NCBI GenBank assembly: GCA_014382645.1
Contig: JACNJI010000428.1
Coordinates: 1-5,643, forward strand
DNA length: 5,643 bases
Direction of reading: 5' to 3'
Origin: Verrucomicrobiota bacterium
GTDB taxonomy: Bacteria; Verrucomicrobiota; Verrucomicrobiia; Opitutales; Seribacteraceae
The notes beneath the pieces are model-generated. The model did no database searches, had not been told where the DNA came from, and worked only from the letters and a program-made list of their open reading frames with translations. The position numbers and the translations under genes were made by a program. The first letter of the stretch is position 1. Each line of letters begins with the position of its first letter. Of the stretch, positions 1 through 5,643 are shown piece by piece.

Positions 1-513
1 GGAGGTCATTTCATGGAGTGGAATAATTTCTCGTGGGCGCTTTTTCGTCGTTGTCCCGCTGTAGTGCTGATGGATGCGGTGTGCGTCGTGACAGGTGTGC
101 CGGAGCAGTACGACGGGATGCCCAGCGGTTTCCGCGCTGTGCAGTTCTGGGACAGTCAGGTGAAGCACTATTTCCTTAAGCTTTTTGGGCGCCCCGGGCG
201 TTCGACGGTTTGTGAATGCGAACGTGTTACAGGGGCCACTATCGCCCAGTCGCTACACCTCATGAACTCCCCTAACTTGCAGCGAAAGCTCTCCCATCCG
301 GGCGGTACCGTCAAGCGCCTCTTGCTTCGTCATTCCGAAGACGCTGAACTCGTAAAGGAACTCTACCTCGCATGCTACAGCCGGAAGCCCACAACGGAGG
401 AGGTCCAAACTGCCATCGACTATATACCCGAGGACAGTCTTTTACGCGAAAAAGCGGTGCAGGATCTGGCTTGGTCTTTGCTCAACTCACTGGAATTTAT
501 CTTTAACCATTGA
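1..513 (+). CDS. DUF1553 (PSD1) domain protein, C-terminal part, 5' end outside window
   Basis: This is the C-terminal end of a DUF1549/DUF1553 protein of the kind that often carries an N-terminal planctomycete cytochrome C domain (PSCyt1). The frame is open from base 1, so the gene continues off the left edge; about 170 residues are visible and full proteins are typically several hundred residues or more. Family signatures seen: VLMDAVCVVTGVPEQYDG near the left, LFGRPGRSTVCECER (CECER at 211-225), IAQSLHLMNSPNLQRKL, ELYLACYSRKPTTEE, and the usual ending LLNSLEFIFNH. The family role is unknown; membership of exported clusters with DUF1501 proteins suggests an extracytoplasmic job, which is inference. 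It leads the DUF1501 gene by 41 bases and probably shares its transcript. Oddity: near the left edge several normally conserved residues are replaced (W, F, C and V where R, P, L and E are expected in the SRALPRRLPAEV stretch). The ATG at 13 is judged internal because homology extends up to the edge. Confidence 0.9.
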   Translation, partial: GGHFMEWNNFSWALFRRCPAVVLMDAVCVVTGVPEQYDGMPSGFRAVQFWDSQVKHYFLKLFGRPGRSTVCECERVTGATIAQSLHLMNSPNLQRKLSHPGGTVKRLLLRHSEDAELVKELYLACYSRKPTTEEVQTAIDYIPEDSLLREKAVQDLAWSLLNSLEFIFNH

Positions 514-539
514 AGGTTTTGAGATAACTTTAAATCGAT

Positions 540-545
540 GAGGGA
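540..545 (+). promoter_or_regulatory. Shine-Dalgarno site for the DUF1501 gene
   Basis: The sequence GAGGGA lies 9 bases before the ATG at 555 and is a good match to the anti-Shine-Dalgarno complement. It supports this ATG as the true start. The twin-arginine signal beginning 11 residues into the protein supports it independently. Confidence 0.6.
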
Positions 546-554
546 TTCCAAATT

Positions 555-1886
555 ATGACTGAGAGAAGATTTTGCGATGGTTGGGGCAGACGAGATTTCC
601 TCCGAATAGGCGCGGCAGGAGCCTTGGGCCTGAATATGTCACTCCCAAAACTTCTTCAAGCCGAGGCATCCGGAAACTCGCTTACGGCAAAGAAAGACGT
701 CTCGTTCATTTTTGTTTTTCTCAAGGGAGGGCTTAGCACCATCGATACGTTCGACATGAAGCCTGATGCGCCGAGCGAAATTCGAGGGCCATTTCAATCC
801 ATACCCTCCAACGTTCCGGGTACTCGCGTCTGTGAGAAAATTCCTAACATCGCCAAGGTGATGGACAAGTTTTCGATTATTCGGTCCTTCACTCACCGGA
901 ATGCCGGACACGGTCCTGCAGACCATTACATGCTCACGGGGTATCATCCCGTCGGTGGATTCGACGGAGGATTGAAACCCAACAACCAGCACCCTGCTAT
1001 GGGGTCAGTTATTTCTCACAAACTTGGACCGCGAGGCGCCATTCCGCCGTATGTTTGCCTGCCGAACATGCACAACAGCGGAAGCTCAGCCTATCTGGGA
1101 CCCGAGGCAGCCCCATTCACGATCGAGGCGGACCCCAGTTCCCCGGGATTTGCCGTACCTGACATGCAACCCCCTTTCTCGATCGAGGCCAAGCGCATCG
1201 ATGACCGGAGAAGCCTTTTGTCAAAGGTGGATCGCTTTCACAAAAGCATGGAGGCGAAAGCGAACCGAGGGACGCGAGAACTTGGCGTCTTTGCCCAACG
1301 AGCCACCGAGTTGATGACGAGCAAGGCGGCCAAGGAGGCCTTCGACATCAACAAGGAATCCGATAAGCTTCGGGATGCCTACGGCCGGAACACGCTCGGC
1401 CAATCCTGCCTTATGGCCCGCCGACTAGTGGAGGCCGGCGTTCGATGCGTGACCGTCGAGCATTCCAATTGGGACACCCACTACCACAATTTCCAAACCC
1501 TCCAAGACGACCTGCTTCCGAAATTCGACCAAGCGATACCCACCCTCTTCAAGGATCTTGACTCGCGAGGACTTCTTCAGAACACCCTCGTTTTGCTAAC
1601 CGGTGAATTCGGTCGCACCCCAAAGATCAACGATTCCGCCGGGCGCGACCACTGGAGTCGTTGCTTTACTGTTGCGTTGGCAGGCGCCGGAATAAAAGGC
1701 GGGCGCGTGTTGGGTAAAAGCGACAAGTGGGCCATGGATCCCGCGGAAGACCCCTATGGACCGGAAGACCTGTGCGCTACCGTCTATAACCGCATGGGCA
1801 TTGATCCGCGAAGCGAGATGCACACACCGGATGGTCGGCCAATTATGGTTACCAACAACGGTAGAGTCATCCAGGATTTGCTGTAA
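555..1886 (+). CDS. DUF1501 family protein, twin-arginine exported
   Basis: This is a complete 443-residue DUF1501 protein, a normal length for the family, which Pfam places in the alkaline phosphatase/sulfatase-like clan. A Tat signal is clear: GRRDFLR at residues 11-17, a hydrophobic stretch to about residue 30, and a possible cleavage site after QAEA (residue 38). This points to export as a folded, perhaps metal-bound, protein. Family landmarks: GGLSTIDTFDMKP (58-70), HGPADHYMLTG (119-129), RLVEAGVRCVTVEHSNWDTH (290-309), GEFGRTP (350-356) and GRDHW (363-367). The Asp and His residues in these blocks are candidate metal ligands by analogy with the clan; this is inference, and no activity has been established for the family as far as I know. 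It sits between the DUF1553 gene and the PPC-repeat gene, the usual arrangement in Planctomycetes and Verrucomicrobia, and the three are probably co-transcribed. The start is supported by the GAGGGA site at 540-545. Confidence 0.93.
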   Translation: MTERRFCDGWGRRDFLRIGAAGALGLNMSLPKLLQAEASGNSLTAKKDVSFIFVFLKGGLSTIDTFDMKPDAPSEIRGPFQSIPSNVPGTRVCEKIPNIAKVMDKFSIIRSFTHRNAGHGPADHYMLTGYHPVGGFDGGLKPNNQHPAMGSVISHKLGPRGAIPPYVCLPNMHNSGSSAYLGPEAAPFTIEADPSSPGFAVPDMQPPFSIEAKRIDDRRSLLSKVDRFHKSMEAKANRGTRELGVFAQRATELMTSKAAKEAFDINKESDKLRDAYGRNTLGQSCLMARRLVEAGVRCVTVEHSNWDTHYHNFQTLQDDLLPKFDQAIPTLFKDLDSRGLLQNTLVLLTGEFGRTPKINDSAGRDHWSRCFTVALAGAGIKGGRVLGKSDKWAMDPAEDPYGPEDLCATVYNRMGIDPRSEMHTPDGRPIMVTNNGRVIQDLL

Positions 1887-1888
1887 CC

Positions 1889-4213
1889 GTGAAGCGAGCT
1901 TCCTCCATCATCGCTCTGGGGTTGGCCGTATTCGCACAAGCCGAACCACCGGACATCGAATATGTTTTTCCCGCAGGTGGTCAGCGGGGAACGACTATTC
2001 AAGTGCGCGTGGGGGGGTATTACTTTCACGGAGAAGCACATTTCGAAATGCTTGGGTCGGGCGTAAAGTTCAAGTCGTCGATCAAACGGACCGAGACGGT
2101 CTGGTTCGATGGGCCAATGATCCAACAACCTTTGTCCTCTAGAAAAGAGGGCTACCCGAAGGACCATTTGGGAGAAATCACGATCCATGGTGACGCACAA
2201 ATTGGTCACCGTCTCTGGCGATGCTGGACCTCTCAGGGAGTCACGCGACCCCTCAAATTCGTGATTGGCGACCTTCCCGAGATCACTGAACTTGAAGTCG
2301 CGGGTAATCCCATTCCGAAAGAGGTGGTATTGCCCGTCACTATAAATGGACGCATCTTCCCTCGTGAGGACGTCGACCTCTGGTCATTCGAGGCAAAAGC
2401 CGGCGAAACCATTGTTTGCGACGCGGCCGCCAAACGGTTCGGTTCTCCCCTTTCAGCCGTAATGTTCATTCGGGATTCAGAGGGGAATTCCATCCAAACG
2501 GAAAAGTTCTTTAAAGGCGGAGATTCCGTTTATTGGTTCAAGGTTCCGAAAACAGGACGTTACGAGGCAAGCATTCACGATGCCCGCTTCGAAGGCTTAC
2601 AGAATCATGTTTACAGACTCACCATAAAGAGAGCACCTCAAATCATCTCCGCGTACCCCCTTGGCGGTCGACGCGGTTACACCTTTCAGGCTGAATTAAT
2701 TGGTCCCGGCCTCAAAGGAGAGATGGCCGACATCCGATTGAAAGGTGACTCGGAGAACCTCCAAACCATCTCGATCAAGAGCTTCGGCCATGCCACCTTT
2801 GCCATTGGCGAACACCCCGAGCACCTCGAGCCGGCAAAGTCGCCCATATCTGTACCCGCAGTACTAAACGGTCGTATCCTGAAACCCGAAGAAACCGACA
2901 AGTGGGCCATAGCAATGAATGAAAAGGAAGGCATCTCCCTAGACCTTTCAGCATCAGTACTCGGCAGTCCTCTTGACTCCGTGTTGGAAGTGCTGGACGA
3001 GGAAGGTAAACAACTGAGCACCAATGACGACAGCACCAAGGGTCAACTGGACTCGAAACTGGACTTCACCGCTCCCAAGAGCGGCGTTTACACCCTTGCA
3101 GTCAAGGATCGTTTCGCCTCCCGCGGTGGCCCCTCCTTCGCCTATCGACTGACCGTAACGCCGCTGGCTACCCAACCGAATTTTTCTCTCACGCTCGCCG
3201 ACTCGCACTTAAACATCGTACGCTCCACCGAACCCATCACGGACGAGACAAAGCCCACGGGCTCCAAACTGCGCGTTACGGTGGATAGAAAAGGAGGGTT
3301 CAAGAACGAGGTACTCGTAAGCGTCGATGGCCTACCTCCGCACGTGAAGGTGTTCAACTCAACTATCGCCGCGAATAAAGATTTTACAGACCTTCAATTC
3401 ACCGTTCCACCCAAAACAAGAGTCGGCATTCACAAGCTAACGGTTAAAGGAACCGGCGACGTCGGCGACCATAACGCCTCACGCTCTGCCGCCGTTCCGG
3501 AAGGCTTGGATCATCTCCTATGCGGAATTGCTCCTCCCGTTCCTTTCAAGCACCAAGGTCAATACCTGTTCCTCGCCGGCACACCCAGTGGCTCGACTTA
3601 TCACCGTCCCTACGCACTGGATCGGGGTGGTTTCGAAGGCCCATTGATCGCCCGTTTAGCCGACAAGCAGATTCGACATCTTCAAGGCGTCACCGACCGT
3701 GTTCTGGATATTCCTCCGGGAAAGAAAGATTTCAAGTTTCCCATAGCGTTGCCCTACCGCATTGAGATCGGTCGCACAAGTCGAGTACAAGTTATGCTGG
3801 TAGGCGAAATTACAGATTTCGACAAGACGAGGCACACGGTCAGCTACACTTCCGGCGAACGCGACGACCAGTTCATCTGCGTCCCCTCAGCCGGATTAGT
3901 CTCGGTTGAAACGGCTGCCGACTCCTTTTCCGTTCCCCCCAACGAAGCCTTCACTATTCCAGTGACCATCCGTCGCACCGCAAACACCTTGAAGCTGCCC
4001 ATGTTAGTCGAACTCATTCAGCCCGACCATGCCAAAGGCATCCTTGCAGAAGCCGTTGAATTGGCGCCTGGCCAAGAGGTCGCCACCCTAAAAGTTCTAA
4101 CTGATGAATCTCCGGGTCCCCTTAACGCTCCCTTTACCATTCGCGCTCGGACAATCGAGGCTCCGCGCCACGTCGCCGAGAAGAAAATCGAGTTTGTTCC
4201 ACCCATCAAATAG
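1889..4213 (+). CDS. Secreted PPC-repeat protein of the DUF1553/DUF1501 cluster
   Basis: This 774-residue exported protein is made of beta-sandwich modules. Residues 1-18 form a Sec signal peptide with likely cleavage after FAQA. Residues 21 to about 130 form an IPT/TIG-like module (FPAGGQRG at 27-34) ending in the family block VIGDLPEI. A PPC domain follows, with TINGRI at 151-156 and then DVDLW. A second, shorter copy starts at about 250 (YPLGGRRG at 256-263) and its PPC domain carries NGRI at 327-330 and ends near 425. Residues 540-690 hold a conserved block of unknown function, with PPVPFK, GSTYHRPYALDRGGFEGP (568-585) and ADKQIRHLQG. The last 90 residues look like a further Ig-like module. 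No catalytic motif is seen; a binding or scaffold role at the cell surface is inference. The start is GTG, two bases after the DUF1501 stop, with a weak AGGA at 1873-1876. It is chosen because it gives an intact signal peptide, and translational coupling is likely. Confidence 0.88.
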   Translation: MKRASSIIALGLAVFAQAEPPDIEYVFPAGGQRGTTIQVRVGGYYFHGEAHFEMLGSGVKFKSSIKRTETVWFDGPMIQQPLSSRKEGYPKDHLGEITIHGDAQIGHRLWRCWTSQGVTRPLKFVIGDLPEITELEVAGNPIPKEVVLPVTINGRIFPREDVDLWSFEAKAGETIVCDAAAKRFGSPLSAVMFIRDSEGNSIQTEKFFKGGDSVYWFKVPKTGRYEASIHDARFEGLQNHVYRLTIKRAPQIISAYPLGGRRGYTFQAELIGPGLKGEMADIRLKGDSENLQTISIKSFGHATFAIGEHPEHLEPAKSPISVPAVLNGRILKPEETDKWAIAMNEKEGISLDLSASVLGSPLDSVLEVLDEEGKQLSTNDDSTKGQLDSKLDFTAPKSGVYTLAVKDRFASRGGPSFAYRLTVTPLATQPNFSLTLADSHLNIVRSTEPITDETKPTGSKLRVTVDRKGGFKNEVLVSVDGLPPHVKVFNSTIAANKDFTDLQFTVPPKTRVGIHKLTVKGTGDVGDHNASRSAAVPEGLDHLLCGIAPPVPFKHQGQYLFLAGTPSGSTYHRPYALDRGGFEGPLIARLADKQIRHLQGVTDRVLDIPPGKKDFKFPIALPYRIEIGRTSRVQVMLVGEITDFDKTRHTVSYTSGERDDQFICVPSAGLVSVETAADSFSVPPNEAFTIPVTIRRTANTLKLPMLVELIQPDHAKGILAEAVELAPGQEVATLKVLTDESPGPLNAPFTIRARTIEAPRHVAEKKIEFVPPIK

Positions 4214-4288
4214 TCGACTTGCTCTTTAAGGACCGATCTCAGCCACCTCCATAGCAAAACTGAACTGCTTCGCGCCATACTGCTTGGG

Positions 4289-4303
4289 AAACTAAACTAA
4301 ACT
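4289..4303. repeat. Short tandem repeat, AAACT x 3
   Basis: Three perfect head-to-tail copies of AAACT occupy these 15 bases in the non-coding spacer. The array is too short to assign a function; it may be chance or a simple slippage product. Confidence 0.7.
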
Positions 4304-4349
4304 ACAGGTTTTCAAAGCTAAGTATTTATTTTTCTTTCGAAAACGTTGC

Positions 4350-4368
4350 GTCTCGCGAAAGACGAGAC
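4350..4368 (+). promoter_or_regulatory. Perfect inverted repeat in the leader of the acetyltransferase gene
   Basis: GTCTCG (4350-4355) and CGAGAC (4363-4368) are perfect complements separated by the 7-base loop CGAAAGA. The repeat ends 13 bases before the ATG at 4382. As RNA it could form a small GC-rich hairpin near the ribosome binding region; as DNA it could be a dyad operator. No T-run follows on the plus strand, so it is not a typical intrinsic terminator. The repeat itself is seen directly; a regulatory role is inference. Confidence 0.4.
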
Positions 4369-4381
4369 CATCAAAGTCTAT

Positions 4382-5311
4382 ATGTCTATATTTCGTATAA
4401 GAACCATGACCTCCGATGATTGGATAGAGGTCGCTGAAATGATTCACGTTTCCCTCAATTACTGGTATGCCAGCAAGGGTGACGGGCCAAAGTTGAAGTG
4501 CGGTCCCGAGCATGTCCAACTGCATTGCCAAGTGAACGAGGCTCTCGATCCCGGGCGTTGCTTGGTGGCCGAGATGGAGAGCACAGGGAGACTGGCTGCC
4601 TGTTGCTTCTACCACCCTAGGGAAAGGCATGTTTCGCTTGGTATTATGGCGGCTCACCCGAATTACTTCGGTACGGGAGCTGCCAAAGCCATTCTCGGCG
4701 AAGTCATCACCTTTGCCGAAAAGGAAGAAAAACCCCTGCGTCTCGTTTCAAGCGCTATGAATCTGGATTCGTTCTCGCTCTACAATCGAGCTGGATTCGT
4801 GCCTTACGCCATGTTTCAAGACATGCTCATCGACGTACCCTCCGAGGGACTCGACTTGCCGGAAATCGAGGGAGTGGAGGTAAGAACAGGGCGAGTAGAG
4901 GACGCTCCTGCAATGGCTGCTCTAGAGCGAGAGATCAGCGGTGTCGAAAGAGAGAGCGACTTTCGCCATTTCTTGGAGAATCGCGAGGGCATCTGGCACG
5001 TATCGGTGACCGAGCACGCTTCGGGTGGACTGAACGGCTTCCTTTGCTCGGTCACTCATCCCGGTTGCTCACTAATAGGTCCCGGAGTTTCCCGCAACGA
5101 CCGACAAGCAGCCGGTCTTCTAAGGGTGGTGCTCAATCACGAACCCGGACGCACTCGCGTCTGGCTCGCCCCGTGCGACAAAACCGAACTCGTGCAGACC
5201 TGTTATTCTTGGGGCGCCCGCAATTGCGAGCTCCACATGGCTCAGGTTCGGGGAGAAACATTTCCCATTTCAGGTGTAATCATGCCGACATTCATGCCGG
5301 AAACTTGGTAA
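4382..5311 (+). CDS. Tandem GNAT-family N-acetyltransferase
   Basis: This 309-residue cytoplasmic protein is built from two GNAT-like halves. The N-terminal half begins FRIRTMTSDDW and has the acetyl-CoA pyrophosphate loop at NYFGTGA (94-100), with Asn where Gln or Arg is usual. It also has N127 and the motif LYNRAGF (133-139). The C-terminal half restarts at VEVRTGRVEDAPAM (about 165-178) and has IGPGVS (232-237). It ends with CELHMAQVRGE and MPTFMPETW, a tail I associate with a GNAT subgroup of PVC bacteria. The second half lacks a clear G-x-G loop and may be a non-catalytic partner domain. The substrate (small amine, peptide or protein N-terminus) cannot be told. ATG 4382 is preferred over TTG 4346 because the first GNAT beta strand begins at residue 4 and the longer version would run through the leader hairpin. 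No strong Shine-Dalgarno site precedes either. It converges on coaC. Confidence 0.85.
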   Translation: MSIFRIRTMTSDDWIEVAEMIHVSLNYWYASKGDGPKLKCGPEHVQLHCQVNEALDPGRCLVAEMESTGRLAACCFYHPRERHVSLGIMAAHPNYFGTGAAKAILGEVITFAEKEEKPLRLVSSAMNLDSFSLYNRAGFVPYAMFQDMLIDVPSEGLDLPEIEGVEVRTGRVEDAPAMAALEREISGVERESDFRHFLENREGIWHVSVTEHASGGLNGFLCSVTHPGCSLIGPGVSRNDRQAAGLLRVVLNHEPGRTRVWLAPCDKTELVQTCYSWGARNCELHMAQVRGETFPISGVIMPTFMPETW

Positions 5312-5319
5312 CTCAAGTC

Positions 5320-5643
5320 CTAGGAGCTCAAGAGTCCAAGTACTTCGCTCACGATGCTTTCCACCTTGGCTAGCCTGCCTACTCCTTCGTAACCGCACGC
5401 CAGTTCACCTTCTTCGGGATCGATGAAGCGGACGCCGCGTTCCCGTAATACTCGAAGATTTTCGCGGGTCGCGGGATGTTCGTACATCTTGCCGTTCATG
5501 GCGGGAGCCAGCACAATCTTTGCTCGAGTGGCGCGGAGCATGGACTGAACGCGCGCGGTAGCCAGACCGTGTGGCGAGTCGGCGCGCCCGTCGGCGGGTC
5601 CGCCGCCCACCCGCCACCGGCCGCCGCTATGACGCACGCGCGG
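5320..5643 (-). CDS. coaC: Phosphopantothenoylcysteine decarboxylase (CoaC), C-terminal part, 5' end outside window
   Basis: This is the C-terminal part of a flavoprotein-family decarboxylase that converts 4'-phospho-N-pantothenoylcysteine to 4'-phosphopantetheine, a step in coenzyme A synthesis, using FMN in the cytoplasm. Two signatures are visible. PAMNGKMY (Asn at 5494-5496) matches the PxMNxxMW motif, with Tyr for Trp. LACGYEGVGR carries the substrate-clamp Cys (5395-5397). HPATRENLRVLRERGVRF lies between them. The protein ends at LGLLSS, shortly after the clamp, so the CoaB synthetase domain found in fused CoaBC is absent and this is a stand-alone CoaC. The N-terminal His motif and FMN-binding start lie beyond the right edge. 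Upstream of ATRAKIVLAPAMN, from about 5545 to the edge, similarity falls off: the expected APATA...LAHG stretch reads GGPADGRADSPHG and the last 60 bases are extremely GC-rich, probably sequence error. A non-CoaC flavoprotein is possible but less likely. Confidence 0.85.
   Translation of the reverse strand, partial: PRVRHSGGRWRVGGGPADGRADSPHGLATARVQSMLRATRAKIVLAPAMNGKMYEHPATRENLRVLRERGVRFIDPEEGELACGYEGVGRLAKVESIVSEVLGLLSS

Larger units (their letters stand above)
4214..4381. other. Intergenic spacer before the acetyltransferase gene
   Basis: This 168-base non-coding gap separates the exported triad from the acetyltransferase gene. It contains three AAACT repeats, a T-rich tract at about 4323-4337 and an inverted repeat just before the next start. 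I found no convincing intrinsic terminator for the upstream operon and no promoter with well-spaced -35 and -10 boxes. The change in gene function and the length of the gap make a separate promoter for the acetyltransferase likely, but this is inference. Confidence 0.5.

Noticed and set aside
1..15. GGAGGT followed six bases later by ATG, which looks like a complete gene start
   Set aside because: Family similarity runs up to this point with no room for a real N-terminus, the frame is open to base 1, and a protein starting here would be only the tail of a DUF1553 domain.
1784..2209. 141-residue open frame on the minus strand across the DUF1501/PPC junction
   Set aside because: It is antisense to two confidently identified genes and has no recognisable domain or signal.
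3482..3550. Possible frameshift in the PPC gene, because the VPEGLDHLLCGIAPP region looked unlike the VPAEDxMQAF motif I first expected
   Set aside because: The text before and after is in the same frame, and the stretch CGIAPPVPFK agrees with the alternative family form before the conserved Y-L-F-L-A-G-T region. Neither other frame gives a better continuation.
4212..4219. AGTCGACT palindrome at the end of the PPC gene
   Set aside because: An 8-base palindrome without loop or context is expected by chance and has no supporting signal.
4304..4340. T-rich tract after AGGTTTTCAAAGCT as an intrinsic terminator for the upstream operon
   Set aside because: The preceding bases cannot form a stable stem; the only pairing leaves a loop too small and a G-G mismatch.
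4346..4381. Upstream TTG start for the acetyltransferase, adding 12 residues
   Set aside because: No ribosome binding site precedes it, the added residues are not part of the GNAT fold, and they would be encoded by the inverted repeat region.
4292..4657. 121-residue open frame on the minus strand over the start of the acetyltransferase
   Set aside because: It overlaps a well-supported gene, shows no recognisable domain, and runs through the spacer without a start context.
5312..5340. TCCTAGGA palindrome and repeated CTCAAG/AGTCC between the convergent stops as a bidirectional terminator
   Set aside because: The palindrome has no loop, no T-run flanks it, and the repeats are direct rather than inverted.

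Overview
The window reads as a short piece of genome from the Planctomycetes-Verrucomicrobia (PVC) group, probably an environmental bacterium with mid-range GC. The main evidence is the left three quarters. It carries the PSD1/DUF1553, DUF1501 and pre-peptidase C-terminal (PPC) repeat triad, which is greatly expanded in Planctomycetes and Verrucomicrobia and rare elsewhere. The sequence does not let me choose between those two phyla. Both window ends fall inside genes.

Layout: (1) 1-513, plus strand, the C-terminal end of a DUF1549/DUF1553 protein. (2) 555-1886, plus strand, a complete DUF1501 protein with a twin-arginine signal. (3) 1889-4213, plus strand, a complete 774-residue secreted protein with IPT-like, PPC and Ig-like modules, starting two bases after the DUF1501 stop. 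(4) 4214-4381, a 168-base spacer holding a short tandem repeat, a T-rich tract and a perfect inverted repeat. (5) 4382-5311, plus strand, a 309-residue tandem GNAT acetyltransferase. (6) 5320-5643, minus strand, the C-terminal part of a stand-alone phosphopantothenoylcysteine decarboxylase (CoaC), converging on the acetyltransferase with 8 bases between stops.

Genes 1-3 are co-directional with gaps of 41 and 2 bases and look like one operon. The DUF1501 and PPC proteins carry export signals, so the set probably acts in the periplasm or at the cell surface. Its biochemical role is not established. Such clusters are often suggested to act on complex polysaccharides or other macromolecules, but nothing here proves a substrate. 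The acetyltransferase and coaC are separate units: one of unknown substrate, the other in coenzyme A synthesis.

There is no mobile element, CRISPR array, tRNA or rRNA, and I see no clearly new system. The points most worth checking are the poorly understood exported triad, the hairpin before the acetyltransferase start, and the two ends of the window, where conserved residues are lost in ways that suggest sequence error.
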